Shown here piece after piece: positions 6,772 to 14,172 of a DNA stretch of 24,145 nt. Both the position numbers and the translations under genes were made by a program. A model generated the notes under the pieces. It ran no database searches. It was not told where the DNA came from and saw nothing but the letters and a program-made list of their open reading frames with translations. Source of the stretch: an uncultured Lachnospiraceae bacterium (GTDB lineage: Bacteria > Bacillota > Clostridia > Lachnospirales > Lachnospiraceae); contig CAJUDX010000048.1 of NCBI GenBank assembly GCA_910584785.1, positions 1-24,145 of the forward strand. Reading direction: 5' to 3'. Numbering within the stretch: the stretch's first letter is position 1; each line of letters starts with the position of its first letter.

Positions 6772-7794
6772 TCACCGCTCCCCCAAACGCAGGTTAGGAA
6801 CGGCGTTTAAATCCCATCCACTTCTCACACCTTTGATAAATTCATAATACCCGGCGACCCCTATCATAGCTGCATTGTCCGTGCAGTAAACAGGCGAGGG
6901 ATAATAAAAACTTAATCCTGCCTTTGCACAGGCCTCCTTCATCCCTTCTCTGAGAGCGCTGTTTGCCGCCACGCCCCCGGCAATCGCCAGCCGGGAGTAG
7001 CCATATTCCTTAGCCGCCAGCACCGCCCGGCTGACCAGGGAATCCACCACGGAATGTTGGAATGACGCCACCAAATCCGGGACAAAAATCTCCTCCCCGG
7101 TCATATTGGCATGATTAATGTAGTTTAACACACAGGATTTTAACCCGCTGAAGCTGAAGTCATAGGGAGAACCGTCCACCTTCCCGCGGGGAAAAACGAT
7201 AGCATTGGGATTTCCCTTTTTGGCCTCCTTGTCAATTTTAGGCCCACCCGGATAGCCCAGGCCCACTGCCCTTGCCACCTTGTCAAAAGCTTCCCCGGCG
7301 GCATCGTCCCTGGTCTGCCCAAGAATCTTAAATTTCCCGTAATCCTCGACAATCACCAGATGAGTGTGTCCCCCGGAAACAATCAGACAGACAAAGGGCG
7401 GTTCCAGATCTGGGTGCTCAATAAAGTTTGCCGAAACATGGCCTTCAATATGGTGGACGCCAACCAGAGGCTTGTCCGCTGCATAGGCGATGGCTTTTGC
7501 TTCTGCCACCCCCACCAGCAGGGCGCCAACCAGGCCCGGTCCGTAGGTTACGGCAATGGCAGTAATTTCTTCCAGACGTTTATCCGCATCCGAAAGCGCC
7601 TGTTCAATCACCTGGTTAATTTTTTCAATATGTTTGCGGGATGCAATCTCCGGCACCACCCCGCCGTAAAGCGTGTGCAGATCAATCTGCGACGAAATAA
7701 CATTGGAAAGAACTGTCCTTCCGTTTTTCACCACTGCCGCCGCCGTTTCATCGCAGGAACTTTCAATTGCAAGGATTGTAATATCTTCGTTCAT
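6772..7794 (-). CDS. tsaD: tRNA N6-adenosine threonylcarbamoyltransferase
   Basis: Catalytic subunit that moves threonylcarbamoyl onto A37 of ANN-decoding tRNAs (t6A), working with TsaB and TsaE. The 340-residue protein matches family length. It has the ASKHA-fold start ILAIESSCDETAAAV, metal-binding H115 and H119 in HHIEGH, SGGHTHLV (139-146), GEAFDKVARAVGLGYPGGPKID and AGGVAANSALRE. The start carries GAAAGGATG upstream. tsaB and tsaE lie about 2-3 kb upstream on the same strand, separated by rimI, a small Cys-rich gene and rnz. Nothing is missing among visible motifs. Confidence 0.97.
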   Translation of the reverse strand: MNEDITILAIESSCDETAAAVVKNGRTVLSNVISSQIDLHTLYGGVVPEIASRKHIEKINQVIEQALSDADKRLEEITAIAVTYGPGLVGALLVGVAEAKAIAYAADKPLVGVHHIEGHVSANFIEHPDLEPPFVCLIVSGGHTHLVIVEDYGKFKILGQTRDDAAGEAFDKVARAVGLGYPGGPKIDKEAKKGNPNAIVFPRGKVDGSPYDFSFSGLKSCVLNYINHANMTGEEIFVPDLVASFQHSVVDSLVSRAVLAAKEYGYSRLAIAGGVAANSALREGMKEACAKAGLSFYYPSPVYCTDNAAMIGVAGYYEFIKGVRSGWDLNAVPNLRLGER

Positions 7795-7872
7795 TGGTTC
7801 ATCCTTTCTTTATTTCCTCATCCTTACCGAATTGTATATTGCCCCATTAATCTCTGGCAGAACCGCGCAGAA

Positions 7873-8787
7873 TCAATCCTCTTCAAACTGCAGTTCCAGG
7901 CTCCACCCATCTCTTGCGGCCTTAGCTGCCGGGAAAATGGAACGAACCTCATCCATATATTCTTCAGGGCGGGTAAGGGACGGACTGTAGTGGGTCAGCC
8001 AGAGTTCTTTCGGCCCGGCTTCTCTAGCCAGTGCCGCCGCCTCATAAAAGGTCATATGCTTATACTCCCTTGCCTTTGCCGCCTTTTCCTTCTCCCCGTA
8101 CATACCCTCACAGATCATCAAATCCGCATCCTTTGCATATTCGGTAATCACCGGAACCGGGCGGGTATCTGTGCAGTAAACTACTTTAAGCCCTTTTCTG
8201 TCCGGGCCAAGCACCATATCCGGGGTAAACACACGCCCGTCCTCGTCAGTGATCACTTCGCCCTTCTGCAGGCGGCTCCAGAATTTCCGGGGAATTTCAT
8301 GCTCCTTTGCCCGGTCAACATCGAACCGTCCTGTCCGGGGAATAGAAACAGCATAACCATAACAAGTTACATTGTGATTCACCCGATAGGCATCAACAAC
8401 ATAAGGCCCAAGCTCCATCCTGTGCCTCGGCTGCTCCAGCTCCAGAAACTGTAGCGGAAATGGCAGTTCCGGGGCAATGGTCCTTAACGCCCCCACCACC
8501 CTTTCCAAACCCTTCGGACCCACAAGCAGCAGCGGTTGTGTTCTCTCTGCATTTCCCATTGTTAAAAGCAGGCCGGGAAGCCCGCTGATATGATCTGCAT
8601 GATAATGGGTAAAACAAATAAAATCAATTGGTTTTGGACTCCAGCCCTTTTCCTTTAGGGCAATCTGTGTGCCCTCTCCGCAATCAATCAAAAGATTACT
8701 TCCCCCGCACCGGGTCATCATCGATGTCAGCCACCGATAAGGCAGCGGCATCATTCCTCCTGTTCCAAGCAGGCAGATATCCAACAT
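7873..8787 (-). CDS. rnz: ribonuclease Z (tRNA 3' endonuclease)
   Basis: Metallo-beta-lactamase-fold endonuclease that trims tRNA 3' trailers; important here because the only tRNA in the window does not encode CCA. The 304-residue protein has the motif H61-Y-H63-A-D65-H66 (THYHADHISGLPG), further metal ligands at H138 (VNHNV), D207 (CTDTRP) and H266 (THYSPSL), and the start LGTGGMMPLPYRWLTS. The usual HISSRY-type end motif is HYSPSL, a mild divergence. The ribosome site is GAGGG. It sits between a hairpin (8814-8878) and tsaD, 78 bases upstream of the latter. Confidence 0.93.
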   Translation of the reverse strand: MLDICLLGTGGMMPLPYRWLTSMMTRCGGSNLLIDCGEGTQIALKEKGWSPKPIDFICFTHYHADHISGLPGLLLTMGNAERTQPLLLVGPKGLERVVGALRTIAPELPFPLQFLELEQPRHRMELGPYVVDAYRVNHNVTCYGYAVSIPRTGRFDVDRAKEHEIPRKFWSRLQKGEVITDEDGRVFTPDMVLGPDRKGLKVVYCTDTRPVPVITEYAKDADLMICEGMYGEKEKAAKAREYKHMTFYEAAALAREAGPKELWLTHYSPSLTRPEEYMDEVRSIFPAAKAARDGWSLELQFEED

Positions 8788-8813
8788 ATCTTATTTCCCT
8801 CATTTCTTTCATA

Positions 8814-8878
8814 AAAACAGCACCCAGAAAGACCACCGGCAGCAAGCTTTCTGGATGCAGGGAAAATATTGCTGTTTT
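8814..8878 (-). terminator. hairpin between the Cys-rich gene and rnz, terminator-like
   Basis: Nested perfect stems: AAAACAGCA/TGCTGTTTT (8814-8822 with 8870-8878) outside and CCAGAAAG/CTTTCTGG (8824-8831 with 8847-8854) inside. Read on the minus strand, the inner stem is followed by GTGCTG and five T, fitting a factor-independent terminator or a processing stem. It should reduce read-through into rnz. Confidence 0.55.
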
Positions 8879-8941
8879 GATGCTCTCACTGGCGTAGCCC
8901 GTGTACAGCATTTACCTAAACAACAACAAAAAAGTTCATCA

Positions 8942-9184
8942 CTATAAAAATTCTTTCTGTTCTTCTACGTCCACTGCAATACGAAACTGGTTGATCCAGT
9001 CATTATAACAGTCCTCACATAAATCAAAGTGATGTACTTCTCCATCCTTTTCCGAAAAAAAGTCCCAGCAATGGTCAAACATAATGGCTCCTTCTCTCAG
9101 GATTCCCTGCTCCACCACCAGCTTCTTCCCGCACTTGTTGCAGACAACCGATTCCAGCTGTCCATTCTTTCCGTGTCTTCTCAT
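8942..9184 (-). CDS. small Cys-rich (zinc-ribbon-like) protein of unknown function
   Basis: An 80-residue soluble protein. C15 and C18 sit in CNKCGKKL and C56 and C59 in DLCEDCYNDW, so two CxxC knuckles about 40 residues apart could bind one zinc or an Fe-S cluster. A further C39 lies in FDHCWDFFS, and H38, H51 and H52 are nearby. The ends are charged; the middle is aromatic. ATG 9184 is chosen because GGTGAGG lies 5 bases upstream; longer in-frame starts (to 9304) would place the -10 box at 9293-9298 inside the gene. I do not recognise a named family. It interrupts the tRNA-modification cluster with its own likely promoter and terminator. Confidence 0.75.
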   Translation of the reverse strand: MRRHGKNGQLESVVCNKCGKKLVVEQGILREGAIMFDHCWDFFSEKDGEVHHFDLCEDCYNDWINQFRIAVDVEEQKEFL

Positions 9185-9292
9185 AACATCCTCACCTTTC
9201 TCAAAATCGGATTCTCCTATTTTCACGTCCATCCAATGCTTCCCCAGGGGATAAAACGTGCTCTGCAGGAAACGATAATTTCCCTTGCCCCA

Positions 9293-9321
9293 AGTATAGC
9301 GCAAAATTTGTCGATTTTGAG
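9293..9321 (-). promoter_or_regulatory. possible promoter of the small Cys-rich gene
   Basis: A good -10 TATACT on the minus strand (9293-9298) but only a poor -35 (CTCAAA at 17-base spacing). It lies in the 159-base gap after rimI. The leader of about 100 bases contains a near-perfect AAAAT..GG/CC..ATTTT hairpin just before the ribosome site. Confidence 0.35.
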
Positions 9322-9343
9322 TGGTAATTGTTTCATGTTTTCT

Positions 9344-9781
9344 CTACAGGTTTTGCTTCCACATGATAATGGCATCTTCTTTCGGTTCGCGGTAATAATC
9401 TTTTCTCCGCCCTTCTTCGGCAAAACCCGCATGGAGGTAAAGTTTTCGGGCTGCCAGGTTGGATTCCCGCACCTCCAGCATCAGCATCTTTGCTCCCTGC
9501 TTTCTGGACGCTTCTTCCATCGCTTCCAGCAGTTCCCGTCCGATTCCCCGATGGCGAAACCCCTCCAAAACAGCAACGCGAAGGATCTCTCCCTCCCCGG
9601 CAATCACCGAAGCACATCCATAGGCAACCAGGCATCCGCCTTCCTCTGCACCAAAAAACAAATTCCAGGCCCGGCTAAAACTTTCCTCCAGTACAGCTTT
9701 TGACCAGCTTTGCCGAAAACAGGCAGCCTCAATTTTTACTGCTTCTTCCAGATCACCGAAAGTCAATGTCCGAATCTTCAA
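9344..9781 (-). CDS. rimI: ribosomal protein S18-alanine N-acetyltransferase
   Basis: GNAT enzyme that acetylates the N-terminal alanine of ribosomal protein S18. The product is 145 residues, close to the usual 148. Motif A is RHRGIG (76-81) after ILRVAVLEGF, and NLAARKLYLHAGF (108-120) with KDYY is the classic RimI tail. I place the start at a TTG (9779-9781) that overlaps the tsaB stop as TTGA. It has GAGGGG eight bases upstream, and the protein then begins LKIRTLTFGDLEE as in the family. The upstream ATG at 9859 would add 26 unrelated residues encoded inside tsaB. Overlap implies translational coupling with tsaB. Confidence 0.92.
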   Translation of the reverse strand: MKIRTLTFGDLEEAVKIEAACFRQSWSKAVLEESFSRAWNLFFGAEEGGCLVAYGCASVIAGEGEILRVAVLEGFRHRGIGRELLEAMEEASRKQGAKMLMLEVRESNLAARKLYLHAGFAEEGRRKDYYREPKEDAIIMWKQNL

Positions 9782-10476
9782 AGCGAAATCCCCTCTCTCT
9801 CCCGCTCCGCCTGGGGCTTGCGCAGATACTCCGGCTTGTGCGAAGCGGCAGTTTCCCATTTTCCTTCTTTCTTATATTGTATGCCAAGGGCCGCCACACT
9901 TGCTGCCCTCTGCCGGTTCATCTGCGCCGGAGCAAATAAAAACGGTACATGCAGTTCATGCCGGATAACTTCCTGGTAGACGGGAACACCATCACCAAGA
10001 AAAATCACCCGTTCGCCCTGCTTATTTAGTTCCGCAATCAGTTCGTGCATATCCATGGCACAAGAAGCCTTAATTACCTGGAGTTCTTCGGAAACATGAT
10101 AAAGTCCCGTATACACCTGGTTTCTCCGTGCATCCATAATCGGACAGACAAGCGCTGTACTTCCCCAAAGGTTATAGGCCAGAGCATCCAGGGTCGGCAC
10201 AGAAATCAGGGGCTTATCTAACGCCAGCCCCAGCCCCTTGGCGGTAGCCGAACCTATCCTCAGCCCGGTAAATGAACCCGGCCCCGCAGAAACCGCAATC
10301 CCGTCGATGGTGCTTAAATCCAGATTTAACAGCCGGACAATATCATCCAGCATAGGAAGAAGTGTCTGGGAATGGGTTTTCTTATCATTCATTGTATACT
10401 CTGCCGTTAAAATCCCGTCCGTAACCAGGGCCACACCGGCTACCAGAGAGGAACTTTCCACCCCTAATATCTTCAT
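9778..10476 (-). CDS. tsaB: t6A biosynthesis protein TsaB
   Basis: Non-catalytic partner of TsaD in the threonylcarbamoyl transfer complex. The 232-residue protein begins MKILGVESSSLVAGVAL and has the signature SAGPGSFTGLRIG (63-75) followed by ATAKGLGLALDKPLISV; it lacks the HxxxH metal site of TsaD, as expected. Its ATG overlaps the tsaE stop by four bases (ATGA), and its own stop overlaps the rimI start, so tsaE-tsaB-rimI form a coupled unit. Normal length; nothing odd. Confidence 0.95.
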   Translation of the reverse strand: MKILGVESSSLVAGVALVTDGILTAEYTMNDKKTHSQTLLPMLDDIVRLLNLDLSTIDGIAVSAGPGSFTGLRIGSATAKGLGLALDKPLISVPTLDALAYNLWGSTALVCPIMDARRNQVYTGLYHVSEELQVIKASCAMDMHELIAELNKQGERVIFLGDGVPVYQEVIRHELHVPFLFAPAQMNRQRAASVAALGIQYKKEGKWETAASHKPEYLRKPQAEREREGISL

Positions 10477-10925
10477 TCCCTTTCCTTCCTTTCTCCAATG
10501 AAAATCTCCCGGTAATCAACTCCTTGGCTTACCTCTTTTCTTATCGTTATCCAAAGGGCATGTTTGGGAATCAATTCCTCAATCCGTCCCGGCCACTCCA
10601 CCAGGCTGACCCCTTCGCCGAAAAAGCAGTCCTCATAACCAATCTCTTCCATCTCTTCGATATCCCCGATGCGGTACACATCAAAATGATAAAGGGGAAG
10701 CCGTCCCTCCTCATAGATCTGCAAAATGGTAAACGTCGGGCTGTTCACAATTCCTTCTATCCCAAGCCCGCGGGCAAACCCTTGTGTAAACACAGTTTTT
10801 CCCACGCCCAAATCCCCTTCCAGACAGAAAATCTGCCCCGGAACAGCCTCCTTTCCCATCTGCACCCCCAGAGAAAACGTTTCCTCCGGTCCGTGGCTAA
10901 TCAGCCTTTTTTGTCCTTGTTCCAT
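10473..10925 (-). CDS. tsaE: t6A biosynthesis ATPase TsaE
   Basis: P-loop ATPase that regulates or resets the TsaB-TsaD complex. The 150-residue protein has Walker A GDLGVGKT (37-44), then VFTQGFARGLG, NSPTFTILQIYEEG, LYHFDVYRI (Walker-B-like) and LVEWPGRIEELIP, all typical. It lies 15 bases after the YcxB-like gene and overlaps tsaB by ATGA. Confidence 0.95.
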   Translation of the reverse strand: MEQGQKRLISHGPEETFSLGVQMGKEAVPGQIFCLEGDLGVGKTVFTQGFARGLGIEGIVNSPTFTILQIYEEGRLPLYHFDVYRIGDIEEMEEIGYEDCFFGEGVSLVEWPGRIEELIPKHALWITIRKEVSQGVDYREIFIGERKERE

Positions 10926-10940
10926 GAATATCCCTTTCCT

Positions 10941-11450
10941 TTAAATCCCTTTCCGCCTGACCTTGGGAAGCTTTTCCCGGATCAGGGACCGAAATGCATC
11001 CTCATCCTTTCCAATCACCGAAAGAGGAATCAACGAGGCATGTACCCGATCGCCGTAGACAATCACCATACCGCTGATAATTTCAATCCTTCCGATATCC
11101 TCCCATGCCACATGGCCCCCTTCTTCCCCCTGGGCAACATCTACACCCTCTTGGGTAAATTTCAGCAAGAGAGGAGGCTGTTTTTCCAGTTCCCTGGCCT
11201 GACGAAGCGATTTTAAATACAGCGTCGCCGGCTGCCACAGGACAAACAGGAAAATAATAAACAACAGCATAAGGCGCTGAAACAGTTCCAGCGTTTCCCA
11301 CCTGGTCAGCAAAAGGAAAAGTGACCCGCCGACCAGAATTACATTTACGCCTGCCCGGATGCCTTTGTAGGCATAAATCATGGAAAACTTCCATAGTTCC
11401 TTAGCTGTAGGCTTTGTTTCATAAACAAAGCTGGTTTTTGGTTTTTCCAT
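10941..11450 (-). CDS. YcxB-like two-span membrane protein
   Basis: A 169-residue protein with two hydrophobic segments (about residues 33-50 and 56-77: VNVILVGGSLFLLL and LMLLFIIFLFVLW). A soluble C-terminal domain has the pattern KFTQEGVDVAQGEEGGHVAWEDIGRIEI..VIVYGDRVHASLIPLSVI, which resembles the C-terminal domain of B. subtilis YcxB-like proteins (a PH-like fold). No enzymatic residues are evident; function is unknown. The start at 11450 has AGGAGA about 11 bases upstream. An in-frame ATG at 11489 adds 13 residues and has no better site, so the start is uncertain. It sits between tex and tsaE and is probably cotranscribed with tsaE. Confidence 0.72.
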   Translation of the reverse strand: MEKPKTSFVYETKPTAKELWKFSMIYAYKGIRAGVNVILVGGSLFLLLTRWETLELFQRLMLLFIIFLFVLWQPATLYLKSLRQARELEKQPPLLLKFTQEGVDVAQGEEGGHVAWEDIGRIEIISGMVIVYGDRVHASLIPLSVIGKDEDAFRSLIREKLPKVRRKGI

Positions 11451-11559
11451 AATCTTTTCTATCTCCTGAATACATTCATGTACACACATTTTATTTTTAT
11501 CGGTTCTCTCTGTCTGCTGCTTTTTATACAGCCGCCTTTAACTTAAAACAGTGAACCCT

Positions 11560-13989
11560 TCATCGGTTAAAACTTTTCCCAGCAAACATTCCGCGGTTGG
11601 GGATCTTTATGCTGCCGTCCTCTCTTTTCCTTTGGTTATCTGCTGGCCTTCCTTCATGTCTCTTCTGTTCGGAACCCCTGCCCTGTCCCTGGCGGTTTTG
11701 GCTGCCCTGACCATGGCCCTTCTGCTCAGAATCTCTGCCCTGCCCCTGGCGGTTTTTCTGTCCATCGCGCTTCCGGTTTTCCTGCCTCTGGCTTTTTTTG
11801 TTAGATGAAGCCCTTTCACCTCCTGCCTGAGACACTATGTTCTCCTTTGAAGTTTCCTCCAGCTTCATCGAAAGCCCGATTCTCTCCTTTGCCACATCGA
11901 CGGACAATACCCGGACATCAACAATATCACCTACGCTCACTGCTTCCAGAGGATGCTCAATAAATCGGTCGGTCATCTCCGAAATGTGCACCAGGCCGTC
12001 ATGATGGACGCCGATATCGACAAAGGCACCGAAATCAATCACATTGCGCACAGTTCCTTTTAAAATCATTCCAGGCTTTAAATCTTCCAGATTCATTACA
12101 TCCGTCCGAAGAATTGGTCTTGGCATCTCGTCGCGGGGATCTCTTCCCGGACTTGAAAGTTCCTTAACAATGTCCCGCAGTGTTGGCTCACCAATCCCCA
12201 ATTCCTCAGCCAGGGCAGCATAATCCCGGATAAAAAAGCTGCTGGGGCCTTTTAGCAGTTCCTGCGGAGTTATCTTTATCTTTTCCAAAAGCTTCTGTGC
12301 CGCCTGGTAGCTTTCTGGATGTACTCCGGTGTAATCTAAGGGATTATCGCCGTCCTTAATCCGCAGGAAGCCCGCACACTGTTCAAACGCCTTAGGTCCG
12401 AGTTTTGCCACCTTTAACAGCTGTTTGCGGTTAGTAAATGCCCCGTTTTCCTCGCGGTAGGCGACAATGCTCTTTGCCAGAGCCTTGCTGATCCCGGAAA
12501 CATATTCTAAAAGTGAAGGAGACGCAGTATTTAAGTCCACACCGACCTTATTCACACAGTCCTCCACCACCCCGCTCAGGGTTTCGCCCAAATGCTTCTG
12601 GTTCATATCGTGCTGGTACTGACCAACACCAATAGCCTTCGGCTCGATTTTCACCAGTTCTGCCAGTGGGTCCTGGAGCCGACGGGCAATGGAAGCTGCA
12701 CTTCTCTGCCCCACATCAAACTCCGGGAACTCCTCAGTCGCCAGCTTGCTTGCCGAATAGACCGACGCCCCGGCTTCATTGACAATCACGTACTGCACCT
12801 TCTGCGGGATTTCCTTTAAAAGTTCCACAATCACCTGCTCTGATTCCCGCGAAGCAGTACCATTGCCCACGGAAATCAGGGTAATATGATAGGTTTCAAT
12901 CAGCTTTTTCAGCGTTTCCTTGGCTTCTTTAACCTTATTCTGCGGCTCCGTCGGGTAAATAACCACCGTATGAAGCACCTTCCCCGTGGCATCAACCACC
13001 GCCAGCTTACAGCCCGTCCGAAATGCCGGGTCCCAGCCCAGCACCACCTGCCCGGTAATGGGCGGCTGCATCAAAAGCTGTTCCAGATTCTTTCCAAACA
13101 CCCGGATAGCGCCATCCTCGGCTTTTTCCGTTAGTTCATTGCGGATCTCCCGCTCAATCGCCGGGGCAATCAGACGGCGGTAGCTGTCCTCGGAAGCTGC
13201 CTTTAACAGCGGGGCGGTATAGAGATTGTCCTCCGTATTCACCTGTTTTTCCAGATAGCGGAGAATCCTTTCTTCCGGAGCAATGATCTTTACCGTCAGC
13301 ACCTTTTCTGCCTCACCGCGGTTTAACGCCAGGACACGGTGCCCTGCTGCCTTTACTACTGGCTCTTCATAATGATAATACATTTCATATACCGTCTGCG
13401 CAGTTTCATCCTTGGCATCGGAGCGGATAAGCCCCTCCCGCACAGTGATATCGCGAATATAGGTGCGGTGCTTTGCATCATCGGAAATACACTCGGCGAT
13501 AATATCCAGCGCCCCGGCGATAGCATCCTTCACCGTTTCCACACCCTTTTGGGGGTCAATGAAAGCAGCTGCCGACTGCTCGACAGGCACATCCGTACTC
13601 TGGGCAAGAATACATTCTGCTAAAGGCTCCAGCCCCTTTTCTTTAGCAATCGTTGCACGGGTGCGGCGCTTGGGCCGGTAGGGACGATACAAATCTTCCA
13701 CTGCTACCAGAGTCCTGGCCTCCAGAATCTGCTGCTCTAATTCTGGCGTTAATTTTTCCTGCTCACGGATAGTCGCAATCACCTGGGTTTTTTTATCCTC
13801 AAGATTGCGCAGATAACGAAGGCGCTCGTCAAGATTTCTCAACACCTCGTCATTGAGCGAACCGGTTGCTTCTTTGCGGTAGCGGGCAATAAAAGGAATG
13901 GTGTTTCCCTCGTCGATAAGTTTAACTGCAGCCTCCACCTGATGACGGGTAATCTGAAGTTCTTCCTGTAATGCTTTAATCATATCCAT
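11560..13989 (-). CDS. tex: Tex-family RNA-binding transcription accessory protein
   Basis: An 809-residue cytoplasmic protein. In order: Tex N-terminal helical region (IDEGNTIPFIARYRKEATGSLND, residues 26-48), YqgF/RNase-H-like domain (about 320-450, GWDPAFRTGCKLAVVD), helix-hairpin-helix region (about 490-560, NQKHLGETLSGVVEDCVNKVGVDLNTAS), and a C-terminal S1 RNA-binding domain (about 640-715, GMILKGTVRNVIDFGAFVDIGVH). After the S1 domain comes an extra tail of roughly 85 residues, basic and Gln/Gly-rich, with a near-duplicate block NRQGQGR(D/G)SEQK. Typical Tex proteins end soon after S1. The start has GAGAGG upstream and a strong promoter at 14028-14056. First gene of the minus-strand run. 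Confidence 0.95.
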   Translation of the reverse strand: MDMIKALQEELQITRHQVEAAVKLIDEGNTIPFIARYRKEATGSLNDEVLRNLDERLRYLRNLEDKKTQVIATIREQEKLTPELEQQILEARTLVAVEDLYRPYRPKRRTRATIAKEKGLEPLAECILAQSTDVPVEQSAAAFIDPQKGVETVKDAIAGALDIIAECISDDAKHRTYIRDITVREGLIRSDAKDETAQTVYEMYYHYEEPVVKAAGHRVLALNRGEAEKVLTVKIIAPEERILRYLEKQVNTEDNLYTAPLLKAASEDSYRRLIAPAIEREIRNELTEKAEDGAIRVFGKNLEQLLMQPPITGQVVLGWDPAFRTGCKLAVVDATGKVLHTVVIYPTEPQNKVKEAKETLKKLIETYHITLISVGNGTASRESEQVIVELLKEIPQKVQYVIVNEAGASVYSASKLATEEFPEFDVGQRSAASIARRLQDPLAELVKIEPKAIGVGQYQHDMNQKHLGETLSGVVEDCVNKVGVDLNTASPSLLEYVSGISKALAKSIVAYREENGAFTNRKQLLKVAKLGPKAFEQCAGFLRIKDGDNPLDYTGVHPESYQAAQKLLEKIKITPQELLKGPSSFFIRDYAALAEELGIGEPTLRDIVKELSSPGRDPRDEMPRPILRTDVMNLEDLKPGMILKGTVRNVIDFGAFVDIGVHHDGLVHISEMTDRFIEHPLEAVSVGDIVDVRVLSVDVAKERIGLSMKLEETSKENIVSQAGGERASSNKKSQRQENRKRDGQKNRQGQGRDSEQKGHGQGSQNRQGQGRGSEQKRHEGRPADNQRKREDGSIKIPNRGMFAGKSFNR
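11650..11754 (-). repeat. internal tandem repeat in the Tex C-terminal tail
   Basis: Encodes two adjacent copies of a 16-19-residue block (NRQGQGRDSEQK then NRQGQGRGSEQK). The DNA is also repeated (for example CCTGGCGGTTTT on the plus strand), pointing to recent slippage-type duplication. Confidence 0.75.
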
Positions 13990-14027
13990 GTCTTGGTTTA
14001 CCTCTCATGTACTTGGTCGATTGTCTT

Positions 14028-14056
14028 ATTATAATTCATCTTTACGGCTTTAGCAA
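14028..14056 (-). promoter_or_regulatory. promoter of tex
   Basis: On the minus strand: TTGCTA (14051-14056), a 17-base spacer, TATAAT (14028-14033). It is 39 bases upstream of the tex ATG and divergent from the promoter at 14098. Confidence 0.7.
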
Positions 14057-14097
14057 CGTTTATTTGCAGAAGGCTGCTATTCCTCCCGGACAAGGTC

Positions 14098-14126
14098 TGG
14101 ACAATAACTCTTATTCATGATACAAT
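14098..14126 (+). promoter_or_regulatory. promoter of the repeat-rich membrane protein gene
   Basis: TGGACA (14098-14103), 17 bases, TACAAT (14121-14126); a GGAGG ribosome site follows before ATG 14173. Its -35 is only about 40 bases from that of tex, so one regulator could reach both. Confidence 0.65.
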
Positions 14127-14172
14127 ACTTGCCATGGCGATTTTCATGGTTTTTATGTATGGAGGAAATTGA

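Noticed and set aside
7360..8454. 364-codon open frame on the plus strand
   Set aside because: It is antisense to tsaD and rnz, whose motifs are intact, and its product is Cys/His/Arg-rich text with no family resemblance.
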